A stretch of 64,000 nucleotides of DNA. It comes from Ananas comosus. Its lineage: Eukaryota; Streptophyta; Magnoliopsida; Poales; Bromeliaceae. The DNA lies in assembly GCF_001540865.1 (NCBI RefSeq), contig NC_033629.1, positions 3,528,065 through 3,592,064 on the forward strand, read 5' to 3'. Positions 24,101-34,666 of the stretch are shown here, in pieces (positions within the stretch are counted from its first letter, which is position 1; each line of letters begins with the position of its first letter). The notes beneath the pieces are model-generated. The model had not been told where the DNA came from. It ran no database searches and was given only the letters and a program-made list of their open reading frames with translations. Both the position numbers and the translations under genes were made by a program.

Positions 24101-27100
24101 CCTAGAGATCAATGATGCATCATTGAACAGTAGAATCATATAATATTGGCATAAAATAGAAGAAAGACAATATTTCACACCTCCAGTATACTTTGTTCCC
24201 GCTGTTGCGGTCGTTGACATGTTGCCCTTAGTATGTTTGCTACCTGTCGTTCATTTAACTTCTTCGCGTACCTCTGTCCTTCAACAATTTTGCAAACCTA
24301 CAAATCAATCAACAAGAAACAGCATATGCAAGAAGGTATTTAGTGCTCACATCACAGAAAAGTTAAGATAAGAACGAAAAACAACAGAGCAATACCTCCA
24401 TTGGTAAGTAAATGGGCCTTTTATCATTGCCAGCTTGAAGACAAGGCCAATGAATATACTTCAAAGAATATCTGTATTGTTCTCTGAAGTATTGTACCAC
24501 AGAAATCATTGTTCCCTGCTCATCAACAGGAAACCTGGGAGCAGGCAAATAAAAGATTGTAATCAGTTATATCAAAAAGAGAAACTGAAAGTATACTGTG
24601 TTAGAAACTGAAAATTCTGTTTATCACAATATCATAGCAAAACTGTTGCAAAAAGCACAAAGTAATGAAAAAGAAAAAGGATTGCAAGAGAAGGGAAAGT
24701 ACATCAGCTGATTCATTGGAACTGATGTTACTCCACTTATCCTGTAACGAATGCATTTATCTCTCCGATGAGTAGCTTCTACGCGGATCCCTCTAAGAGC
24801 TTTCTTTATCTGCCAAGTTTTAACAAAGCAAGTTTTAATAACAATGAAGCAACAGATAGTGAATGCTTATGGTCCAGAAGGATTTCCAGGCCACTTTACC
24901 TTGACAACATCCCTATCTGACAAGGGCCTCGCGTTGTAGCTAAGCTTCAGATTCTCTCCTACAAAATCTACAATAGGTATGGCCTTGTAGAACGAGGTAG
25001 CACATATGTCTGAACAACCAAAAGAAAGATGTTAGCACTACATGTATGATAAAAGTTCCACTTATAAGAAGCGAAGGTGAAACAAAAGCATGCAAACAAA
25101 ACTAAATAATTGTTCCATAAAAAATGAGTTGCAGGTATCCTTAACATTTGCTCCACATTGAGCACTAGTTGGACAGGAGAATTAATCATAATACAATATA
25201 AGCAGCTAAGCTTAACATTTTGAGTGAAAACAGGGTTGAGACCCCAGAGGGATTTGTAATAAAAAACCAAATACGAGTCACTTCATCAGCAGTACAAAAA
25301 CTTGAAACAAACGCAGCCTACCAACAGAAGAATTAATCCACCCTGCAAACAGCAAAACCATTCAAGAGAATCAAGACAACCACCTACATTACAATTACCA
25401 GACAATACCCACAACAACTATCAAAGTGAATCTGAGAGCATCATCACATAGATACAATCAAAGAATCAAACCACAAATAAAGCTCACTAAATTAAGAATT
25501 ACAACGTAGGAAAGCATGGTGACCAGTTCTAATACAATACCGATGTTCAAAGAAAGACCCATTTGCGTAGGGCGGACACTCTGGTAATAGCCTCTCCAGC
25601 ATTCCAAGCCTTCACCAATATCACTTCTTTGTCCAAATGTGGGAGAGAAGAATGATCTCAATGCAGTAACATACCTACAAAAAACAAAATCAATTGCATT
25701 AGAAAATATCAATACCGACACTTCTAATCCTAAACTCCGTATACAGCTACGCAACAAAGAATAAATAAATTACTTCGTCGAAGGAGTCTCCCTAAGCACC
25801 ACGTCAAGCACTTGAATAGTTTCCTGCGGCATATCCCTCTGCTGACCGTCCAAGAACTGTTGCAGATGGTGCAAGTCTGCCCTTCCAGCAAATCTAATAG
25901 TGACTTTGTATTCTTTTTCTCTCTCCCCCGGCAGCTTAATTGCGAAATCCTTCACATCGAAGGGCAGAGCCCCAGCAGTGTACAAACTTTTCTTGCCATC
26001 ATAGGCAGGAATCCTCCCACCTAACAAAGAGGGCCTGTGCAGCCTAACAAGTTCGGAGATAATAGCTCTATTGATGGCGATTGATTTTGATTCTGGAGAG
26101 ATTGCGACCTAATCAGACAAATGAATCAAAAGTTAAGCCAAAATAAATTTTAAATCAGAGAGGCCATTCTTTTTCTTCAGCACAAGTAACAGGACAGATT
26201 ATGAAGAATATGTTCTCTATTTTATTTTACAATAAAAGGGACTAGGACTCTTACATACATCCAACAACTTTGACTATAAAACATGAATTAAAGCCCTGTG
26301 TTCAGTTCCTATATTAGTAAGCCTCATACTACATTAATAAACTAGCTAACCCCACAGCTACCATGAAAAGAATCATCCACGCCTATCATGCCTCCCCCGA
26401 TGCATAAATGTAAACAATGAATAAAATCAAGAGCCCACAATGCCACATTAATACGAAAAATTAAATAAACAGTACAAGCAATATTATAAAATTCACACAT
26501 AGTACTTCAAGTAACTCATTGAAAACCAACAGGCCCTACTCATTTGCCTCCTAACAGGGAGATTAGATCATTAATATTGTAGCTGGTTAGCATATAATAT
26601 GCGATTGCTACATTTCGAATCATCAACTAAAAATGCTCTTCTCTCTGAATATGTGCTAAAAGATGCAATACAAATAGAGGAGAATAACCCAAACTCCAAA
26701 AAACCGACCAGATTAACAAATAAGAATAAGAACTCAACACAGAAAAGTATCGTATGAGAATGATGCTAGAGCAAGGCATGTAACGAGAGCACAATATTAT
26801 GCTCAACAAAACCACACAAACCCAAACAAGAAAAGGAAAAAAAGAAAAAACAGCGGAAAAAACATAGTAAAAACAACGATCTAAACAAGCACATGATAAA
26901 TATTTCCAAATCACCAAATGAGTGCATTAAATGGCACAAGCTCAACAGAGTACACGGTGGATCTACGCATCCGATAAAAGCCTCACCGATATGCTCAAAC
27001 AAAGAGAAAAAACCTAGAAAACCTAAGAAAAGCATAGCAAAAACCATATAAAACACCCGTGAAGTTGGAGAGCGCAGAAGCGAGAGTAGAGAGGAAGACA

Positions 27101-27638
27101 CACTCACGTCATAGTGACACAGATCCGCGTCCGCGACCTGGACGAGGAAGTGGTTGGCGCGGACGACGCACCTGGTCCCCACGGTCCCGAACCCCGGCCG
27201 CGGCGTGTACTTCACAGCCCTGCTCGACGCTGGTGGCCGCGCCACCGGCACCGCAGCCGCCGCTTCCTCCTGCTTCGCCGCCGCCGCCGCGGGAGCTCCG
27301 GGAGCCTCTTCCCTGATCGTGAGCCTCCGCACCTCCTCCCCGAGCGCCTCCGCCGCCGCCGCCGCCGACGAGGAGGACGACGACGAGGGCGCATCCGCCG
27401 CCGCATGCGGCCGCCGCGCTTGGTAAGCACCATGAGGAGGCGGCTGCGGACCAGCCCCCTCACCATCTCCGCCGCGGCCCCTCCCTCCGCCGCGTCCTCC
27501 CCCGCGCTGGGCGTACGGCGCCTCCGCGCCCGTCGGAGGCTCCCTAGGGTAGTTGTACTCGCCGCCGCCGCGGCCGCGGCCCCGGCCGCGACCGCGACGC
27601 CCTCCGCCTCCGCCTCCGCCTCCCCCGCGCTGCGACAT
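20484..27638 (-). CDS. MEL1: ARGONAUTE of the AGO5/MEL1 clade, 21 exons, 987 aa
   Basis: Exons (5' to 3', minus strand): 27638-27108, 26108-25774, 25674-25541, 25009-24900, 24809-24703, 24534-24396, 24297-24181, 23945-23838, 23751-23680, 23163-23044, 22956-22815, 22706-22582, 22502-22365, 22106-21964, 21892-21830, 21735-21672, 21518-21383, 21268-21195, 21003-20909, 20783-20752, 20662-20484. The frame is continuous. Residues 1-70 are Gly/Arg-rich (GRG repeats). ArgoN follows, then DUF1785, PAZ around residues 370-490 ([38 protein letters not shown]), MID, and PIWI from about 640. Slicer residues are present: D710 in FGADVTHP, D796 in [12 protein letters not shown], and His in RPTHYHV (890-896). 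The end [18 protein letters not shown] matches the rice MEL1/AGO5 type. MEL1 loads 21-nt phasiRNAs with 5' C in germ cells; that role is inferred. All introns are GT-AG except one that appears to be GC-AG. Confidence 0.95.
21061..21138. repeat. (AT)n and (GA)n microsatellite in MEL1-like intron 18
   Basis: An (AT)n run is followed by another (AT)n run and then an (AG)n run, between exons 18 and 19 of the ARGONAUTE gene. It is a simple repeat in an intron of about 190 bases. Confidence 0.9.
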
Positions 27639-27736
27639 CGACAGCCCCGCGTGTAAAGAGTAGGTTAAAGAAGACGAAGAGCTAGGAAGAAGAGAAAAGA
27701 ACGAGGGTAGTGAGTAAATAATACGAGGAGGAATCG

Positions 27737-27746
27737 CTATATATAG
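27737..27746 (-). promoter_or_regulatory. Probable TATA box of the MEL1-like gene
   Basis: CTATATATAG lies about 100 bases upstream of the ATG at 27638 on the minus strand. That is a normal position for a plant TATA box with a ~70-base leader. The leader between them is purine-rich when read on the plus strand. Confidence 0.5.
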
Positions 27747-27749
27747 TAC

Positions 27750-28950
27750 TTAGTGGACCCTCCGACGAATAAATGGTAAAGAATAATAAATATAAATAAA
27801 CAATAAACAATAAACAATAATAAACTAATTTTGAAAATATCATCATGGCCTCCGAGATTAGCGCCACGTATACACAGCTCAAATTACAAAAACCCATTTC
27901 GTGAACCTGGTTCGCCACGTCATCGGCGAACCCCCAACGCATTTTGGAGGAATTCTATATTGTCACACTTGCACTACGTCATTAATAACAAACTAATTAT
28001 ATTCATTTTTTTTAAACAAAAGTACAATAAAAATATTTTTTTACAATCATGATGGGATATATATTCTTAAAAGAATTAATTTGATTGATTTGTTACGCCA
28101 CGTCACTAATATACCGGTTGCATTTTAAAATTTTTCTGCATTTTGACCCCTCTATCAGTATTTGCCGTACGGGCGGTTCACAAGTGTATTCTGAACGCGG
28201 TCTAGGGACAAATTTCCTCTGTCAGTTAACTAACGGCAGAGCTAACGGCGAAAGCGGGACTGCGCGTACTCGGCGCTGGTGAGGAGGGGAGTGTGGGTAA
28301 CGGTGCCGTGCGCGGTAACGCCGCGTGGGGCCCACTACGAACGTGACGGCCCACGATGTGACGAGGCGAGATTGGGTGACGCGGGAGGAAGGAACGAACC
28401 TGTCGCGAAATGACCTTTTTGCCCTCGCATTTTTTTGAAAATGACTGTAGTATCCTTAGCTTCTCGCAGAAGAAACCAAATATTTTTCCTCTTTTCGCAT
28501 GCGAAGCGGAAACATTGGGTACCTCTTTTCCGGCAAAATAAAATACACAGAGACCCCTCAACTATTGCTCAATAACACTTGTTCCTTTAATTGTTAGCTT
28601 TAGCTGCATGGGGACCTCTCAATTATAGCGTTCTTTGAAATAGTCCCCTCAATTTTTCTTCGTTTGACCGAGACCCGTCATCTTCTAACTTTTTTTCTAA
28701 GGTTAGGAAGGGATATTTCTCAAAATAGGCTACAGTTGAGGGGTCTAAATACATTTTCTCTTTTTTTTAAAAAAAAGAACATGAGGCCGACGCTTGGGAG
28801 CTAACGAAGCAAGAGTGCGGGTGACAATGCGCTTACGGTTACCGGATCACTAGGGGGTGACGGAATCCATATTGACGACATTCGTCAATCGAGTCAAAGC
28901 CTTCTTCGAGAAGCTTCCGAACCTATAAACTGGGAAGGAGACCTCCGGAA
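27750..28950. other. Upstream region of the MEL1-like gene, no gene seen
   Basis: The region contains A/T-rich promoter sequence. Near 28250-28400 there is a GC-richer patch. From about 28540 to 28790 there is repeat-like sequence with phrases such as GAGACCCCTCAACTATTG and GGGACCTCTCAATTATAG, alternating in a way seen in degenerate MITEs. No convincing open frame was found. Confidence 0.45.
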
Positions 28951-29416
28951 TAGGAATGACAATGGATATGGATATCCGAAATATCATCTGAATCCGAACC
29001 CGAACGAAGTAGGTTTATCCGAACTAAACGGATATGAATTTGGTTATGGGTATAGAAAATAAAAACCCGACCGATATGGATACGGGTATGAATTTTGTAT
29101 TTACCCGACCCGAACCCGAACCGAACCCGAACCCGAATAAATTATATATATACATACTTTACTTTTATTTATTTATATAATATATAAAAAATTTAATAAT
29201 TTTTTTCTCTTAGATCTTTATTCAACGATATGGATTTTTAAAATCCGCCGGGTTCGAGGCCGGGTATGGGTTTCGGGTTTTTGCTCGGGTACGGATATAG
29301 GTATGAATTTTTAAAACCCGCCGGATTCGGGTCCGGGTACGAATTTTAATTTGATTTTCGGGTTCGGGTTTGGATTTTTAAAAACCCGACCCAAACCCGA
29401 CCCCTTGACATACCTA
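28951..29416. mobile_element. hAT-type MITE, 466 bp
   Basis: The left end is TAGGAATGACAATGGATATGG and the right end is GGGGTCGGG... read inward (plus-strand tail CCCCTTGACATACCTA). The flanking 8-mers CTCCGGAA (28943-28950) and CTCGGGAA (29417-29424) match at 7 of 8. The body is built of alternating ACCCGAACCCGA and CGGGTTCGGG tracts around an AT core. A related pair of arms sits at the centre of the foldback element at 49252-49925. Confidence 0.75.
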
Positions 29417-29568
29417 CTCGGGAAAGAAAAATTTTGAAGGCCGTCGTCTGAAGTTCGAAAGCGGCTAAACGTCACGGACACAGACACCGAATGCAGAACA
29501 CGAACACAACGTAATTTAATAATTTTTAAAAAAATTAAAATATACATATAATATGAAACTCATTATAA

Positions 29569-29569
<1 letters not shown>

Positions 29570-29638
<69 letters not shown>
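29570..29638. repeat. (TA)n microsatellite
   Basis: This is a pure AT/TA run of about 65 bases directly abutting the MITE that begins at 29641. Confidence 0.9.
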
Positions 29639-29640
<2 letters not shown>

Positions 29641-29641
<1 letters not shown>

Positions 29642-29852
29642 CAAGACTGGAATAGTATTAATAGCATCTATTAGATTTTCGGTCTTTGAATGAAAAAACG
29701 TACGGTTATGATGATATCGGCCCTCTAGGGTTGAGTGAATTATTTATCGAATAGTATATCTAACGGGTAAAAATAGTCAAGGCGTTAAAGATAACGGCGG
29801 AAAACTCGATAGCACAAAGTACTTAATACTATCGATAGTATCCCAATCGGAC
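29641..29852. mobile_element. Short MITE of the (TA)n-flanked family, copy 2
   Basis: It has the same structure as 18487-18712: an end of the form GACTGGAATAGTATTAATAGC, core GGTTATGATGATATCGGCCC, and a right end CTATCGATAGTATCCCAATC. TA runs lie on both sides. Confidence 0.75.
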
Positions 29853-30005
29853 TATATATATATATTATTCATAGTTTATATATTTTTTTAAAAATTTGAC
29901 CATACATAATTTATTTACACTATCTAAAAAAATATTTGCATTAATTAAAAAAGTCAAACTATTTGTTATTTTATATTATATATGTATAAAAATAAGTAAT
30001 AAGAA

Positions 30006-30232
30006 CTAGATTGGAATACTATTAATAGCACCAATAACTTAGTGCTATTAAGTTTTCTATATTTGGATTAAAATATGTGCGGTTAGGATGATGTGGGCTC
30101 CCTAGGGTTGAGTGGGTGGTTAGTTGAATAGTATAACCGAACGGATGAAAATTATAAAAGATGTAAATCTAACGGCAGAAAACTTGATAGCACAATGCTT
30201 AGTGCTATTGATAGCATCCTAGCCAGACTCTA
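30006..30232. mobile_element. Short MITE of the (TA)n-flanked family, copy 3
   Basis: The left end is ACTAGATTGGAATACTATTA, the core is GGTTAGGATGATGTGGGCTC, and the right end is GCTATTGATAGCATCCTAGC. A (TA)n run follows at 30236-30259. Confidence 0.8.
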
Positions 30233-30255
30233 AGTATATATATATATATATATAT

Positions 30256-30775
30256 ATATGGCTGAGCTGGAATATTATTAGCAGTAAACGAGTTTTATTG
30301 CCATTCATTTACTTTCGATAATGGAGTCTCGAAATCGACGATTGGTACTGTTGAATATGATCTATACTACTTGAAGTAAAATCAAATTTTAGATCTTTTC
30401 GACATCATTGACCTAATGATCAAAAGGTTTCAAAATTTATAATTTTAATAATCGATATCAGACGTTTTCTTGATTAACTGTATAAATATATTCAAATCAA
30501 TTGAATTTTGGTTAGAAAATTCTTTAAATTATTTAGAACAAGATCTATACTCTCGATGTTGATTACAAGATTCCTGTCGTAATTTTTTAAAAGATTTTTA
30601 GCCTTTCATTTTTTGTCCACTTGATGGACAAGAGAACAATATCGGAAAAGTATGAAATTTGATTTCTAAATACTTCAAGTAGTGCCGATTGTCGATTTGG
30701 AACCTCTACCATCGAAAACAAATAGATGGTAACGAAGCCTGTTTACTACCGATAGTATTTCAGCTCAACTCATAA
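30256..30775. mobile_element. Long MITE related to the CTACTATACTC family
   Basis: The left end is GGCTGAGCTGGAATATTATT, and the right end (GTAGTATTTCAGCTCAACTC-like, about 30752-30772) is its inverted counterpart. Subterminal blocks are shared with the 6054-6588 and 55505-56115 elements: TACTTTCGATAATGGAGTCTC and its inverse ACCTCTACCATCGAAAACA, and a GAAATTTGATTTCTA-type block. Confidence 0.7.
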
Positions 30776-33545
30776 TCCGATTTATACCACTTGAAACGTC
30801 TAGAAGTTAAATTTCATACTTTTTTGATATTGCTTTCTTATCCATCAAGTGTAGTGTCCCGGGGGTTTTGTATCGGATTGGCTACAGTATTAGTGACTGA
30901 TCGGCACATCTAGAGAGTTTTGGACTAAGTCGGAGTCGTTTTTGTACAAAATGGATGCAGAAACGGACTTGGAGCACTCAAATAAGCAAAACTGGAGTTT
31001 TGCCAGTTTCGGCCGCCCAGAACATGGTTTGGGTCGCCCAAATCTTGAGTGCTGAACTAAATTGAAACTGGAAGCCAATTCGGAGCTTGTTTTCGAGTGC
31101 CCGGAAGTGAGCCCGAATGTTCACTTTGGGATTAACGTTAACTTTGACACGTGTAAGGCGGTAGGTGGGATACACGGGACCACGTTAAGGGCACATCATA
31201 CCGCAGGCGGAGGAACCAAAGAGGGAGTTTTGTATGGACTGGAAGATTCGGACGCCCATTTGTGGGTTTCGAGCGCCCGAAAGTTCTATTTTCTGCAGGG
31301 GCAGCAGGCGGTTTGTAATTCTTGTTCATGGGGCTTATTGTACCCTTCCACCTCTCTATAAAAGTATGTGGTCAACCCCCTGAGATGGTTTTTCACCCTC
31401 TTTCACAGTGAGGCCTATATTTTGCACCAAGGTCCCTCTAAACTCTCCAATTTACACAATTCTACCTTGATGACTCCAATTCCAGCAGAATTCCAACAGC
31501 GACCTTTGGCGTTTTGGCTCGTGTGCGACGTAGAAAGATCCGATTTCTGTGAAACTTGGTTTGGTGGTTAGTAGACTTCTTGGAGATTTCGTGAAACCAA
31601 TTTGACAGAAATTGATTGAGGTTAGTTTGGTCAAATTGATATTTTTCTGAACTGCTGGTGTATTTGGGCTGAAATTAAGATTTTTATGATTTTCTTGGAT
31701 CAAACCTTTGAGGAAGCTGGAATTCAGACCATAGAATGTTGCTCCATCATTCTCTACTGGTCTTGGGACTTTTCTTCACCTGAATTGTGGATTGGAATGT
31801 GAGTTTGACATTGAGGTTGTAAAGGATTTAAGCTTAAGTGCTAAATTTGTGGGTATTAATGGAAACTTTGATATTATTGTGTTTAGATCCTTAGGGAGTG
31901 TTGTTGCTGGTTTGAGGCTGATCTTGGCAGGGCTTTCCAGCGACTCCCCAACCTTGTCGGACTCGCGCTAGAGATGGGTTGAAGTTTACCGGATTCTACG
32001 GATTTTCTCCTAAGCCTAGTTGTTGTAAGCATGTATTTTTGGTCTTTGTATATCATGTTAATTAGCTCAAATTCGTTGATTTGCATATTATTTGAAATTT
32101 GAATTTAGAGCATAAAGCAGTGATTTAGATAAATTATACATGTTGGACTTGAATTTGACTTAGGAGAAAACTATAGGTTCTACATTATCATTTTCAGAAA
32201 ACTACTAGATTTAGCTTTAGAAGCTATAGTTTGTTTGTATCGCCGCAATTTGTAGGCGGTGGATACCCAGAATAGTGTAGAATGAATTTATGCTCGTGCT
32301 GGAATGTCGAGCTTATTTTTACAGTAATATATAGACTGTTCCGGACTGTCGGGTGCCGTTGTGGTTGATGGTGGACCGAGATTGCTATTTTTGCATGGGA
32401 TGGTGCCGAGGGCACGTAGATTATGATTACTAGACCAGTTAAACCTTCTTGTTTGACTATAGCCTGTGAGAGCCTGATTGAGCTCGGCGGAGATACGCTT
32501 GCATACTCGGTTGGGTAACGCCCACGAGTGCCACTCCAGAGTCAGGCTTTGTGCTTTTGCGTTGTTGTCGGTTTGTCATGGTTGGACTTCCTCTCCACTG
32601 ACGACCCAACATGGTGGTAGTTAGTGTAGCTTCGGCAGACGTGACGGGTGTGTTCACAGTCCCTAGTGAGATTGGGTTAGAGATTGTATTTTTTTCAGAT
32701 AGTTAGTATTGGATCGTGATAGTATAGTGTCATATAGCTGTAGAATTATTCCAGCTTTCCTTACTATCCTTGAGTATACATCTGTAGACTTAGTGGGTGA
32801 GCCGTTGAGGTCGGTAGCGGTACCCACTGAGGGCTACTTCTTTTTGCAGTAGTTCTCACACCCAGTTGTTGACCCTTTTTGCAGAGCCTTCTTCTTCGGC
32901 TGCTGCTACTGCTAATCTTGATCGTGGAAAGGGAGTCACGAGTTAGATCCCTTCCAATTTTACTGCTGATCTAGAGATATATCAGCTACAAGTAGTGTTG
33001 GTTTTTGGTTCTTATATATGCTGATGTTAATTTCTCGCTGGAGCGAGTGCTTTTGTATTGGAGACTATGTATGTATGTTGAGCCAATATTATTTATATGT
33101 GTTTTTCTGGTTAACAGCTCTATACTACTGGTTGTAGTATTATATGTATACAGGTACAGGTACAGGTACAGCTATCGTTTCGTATACAGGAAAAACTCCT
33201 ATATATACGGCGGCGGGTCTATTAGCGTGCCAGGGAAAACAAGTAATCCGGGGCGTGACATCAAGTGGATACAAAAATAAACCACTAAAAATTAATTTCC
33301 TTTAAAAAGTAATGATAAGAGTCTTATAATCAATATCAAGAGTATAGATTTTATTTTAAATAATTTAAATTTTTTTCTAATCCATATTTAATTGATTTGG
33401 ATATCGTTACGCTATTAAAAGCGAAAACATCTTATATTGACCATTAAATTTACAAACTTTGAAATTCGTAAATCATTAGGCCAATGATATCGAAAAGATT
33501 TAAAATTTGATTTCTGGATATTTCAAGTTTCATAGATCATGTTCA
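30776..33545. mobile_element. MITE of the same family split by the solo LTR
   Basis: Sequence at 30776-30849 and 33266-33545 carries blocks typical of this MITE family (ACTTGAAACGTCTAGAAG, TCCATCAAG/TGGATA, GATTTCTGGATATTTCAAG). The two halves become continuous when the LTR at 30850-33260 and one copy of TCAAG are removed. The outer ends are less well defined than in the other copies. Confidence 0.6.
30850..33260. mobile_element. Solo LTR of a retrotransposon, 2.4 kb
   Basis: The element begins TGTAGTGTCCCGGGGG and ends CCGGGGCGTGACA, giving the TG...CA boundaries of an LTR. It is flanked by the perfect 5-bp duplication TCAAG (30845-30849 and 33261-33265). There is no gag or pol reading frame inside. 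The last ~250 bases are closely similar, in reverse complement, to 63634-64000, so a related element lies at the window end. A Gypsy origin is likely from the TGTCACGCC-type terminus and LTR length, but is not proven. Confidence 0.8.
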
Positions 33546-33667
33546 TAGTGAGTCCAACAAAAGCTTATAGAGGTGTCCATGAAACATAGGTTAGTGCATA
33601 TTTATACATTATTTGGATTGGAAAATAAGATGTTCTTAGTTATTTCCTGATATAGGTATAATTTTTA

Positions 33668-34118
33668 GGGAAAACTTCAAATACCCTCCCTGTAGTTTCG
33701 CACTTTCTCACTTTAGTACCCTGTGGTTTAAAGTGTATCAAGTTAGTATCCTATGGTTTCGCACTTTCTCACTTTAGTACCATGTGGTTTAATATTTCGT
33801 TAAATTATATATAAAAAACTTCAGATATCGTACCTAGGTTTATCGAGTATTCATTTTAGTACCCTTTTGTTTTAACTTTGTCACTGATTTAACAAAAAAT
33901 GCCCCGAAATGGATAATAAAAAGAGAAAAATAAAACCACAGGGGTACTACTTTGATACAAAAATGAAACTATATAGTACTAACTTGATACACTTTAAACC
34001 ACAGGGTACTAAAGTGAGAAAGTGCGAAACCACAGAGTACTAACTTGATACACTTTAAACCATATGGTACTAAAGTGAAAAAGTGCGAAACCACAGGGTG
34101 GGTATTTGAAGTTTTCTC
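33668..34118. mobile_element. Mutator-type MITE, 451 bp, with perfect 9-bp duplication
   Basis: The ends are GGGAAAACTTCAAATACCC and its inverse GGGTATTTGAAGTTTTCTC. The flanks carry a perfect 9-bp duplication, TAATTTTTA (33659-33667 and 34119-34127). Inside, a block reading GTTTCGCACTTTCTCACTTTAGTACC recurs directly and in inverted form, so the element can fold into a long hairpin. It is inserted into the left arm of the 33605-36410 element. Confidence 0.88.
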
Positions 34119-34520
34119 TAATTTTTAAGATAAGCTGGAATAAGAATAATTTTACGTTTGAATGAAAATTAGATTATTACTGAGAAGAAGAAAAATAGTG
34201 ATTGAATAATTTGAATAGTGAGATGAAATAGTGAGAATAAAAATAATTATAATTTTAAAATAATAATATTTTATCTAATTAATTAAAATCAAAATATTAA
34301 GGGAAATTAGGTTAAAATATTAAGGAAAATAAGAACCTAATTTCCGTCTTTACTTCCAAAAAAGGGAAAAAAAAATGGTTTCCCTCTTAGTTGGTGGAAC
34401 AACAATTATTTTCCTTATATCTCTACTAATTAAATAATAAATATTAATTTAATTTCGTATATACTAATTTATTTACTAATTAACTACATAAATAATTAAT
34501 CATTCGATTTAATAATCTAC

Positions 34521-34564
34521 TAGGATTTGAACCTACGACATCGGGTTTTGGAGACCCACGTTCT
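34521..34564 (-). pseudogene. trnW-CCA: Plastid-type tRNA-Trp(CCA) fragment 1
   Basis: Read on the minus strand, this is AGAACGTGGGTCTCCAAAAC, then the T-arm GTAGGTTCAAATCCTA. It matches the anticodon arm (anticodon CCA) and T arm of plastid trnW-CCA. The acceptor and D arms are missing, so it is a fragment, not a working gene. Confidence 0.75.
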
Positions 34565-34620
34565 TGCGAAAAATCATCCTTTTCTTTATTGTGATTCGAC
34601 ATACATAAGATAGACGGAAT

Positions 34621-34666
34621 CACGCTCTGTAGGATTTGAACCTACGACATCGGGCTTTGGAGATCC
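34621..34666 (-). pseudogene. trnW-CCA: Plastid-type tRNA-Trp(CCA) fragment 2
   Basis: Read on the minus strand, this is GGATCTCCAAAGCCCGATG, the T arm, and a complete 3' acceptor side ending ACAGAGCGTG. It covers the 3' part of trnW-CCA with two differences from fragment 1 in the shared part. The 5' half is absent. Confidence 0.75.

Noticed and set aside
25310..25345. Possible small extra exon (TGCAG|GGTGGATTAATTCTTCTGTTG|GTAGGC) in MEL1-like intron 3
   Set aside because: Joining exon 3 (25541) directly to 25009 restores [18 protein letters not shown], the expected AGO sequence; the insert would break it.
27114..27656. 180-codon plus-strand open frame, Arg/Ala-rich
   Set aside because: It is the antisense of GC-rich exon 1 of the MEL1-like gene; the composition is explained by that exon and no family resemblance is seen.
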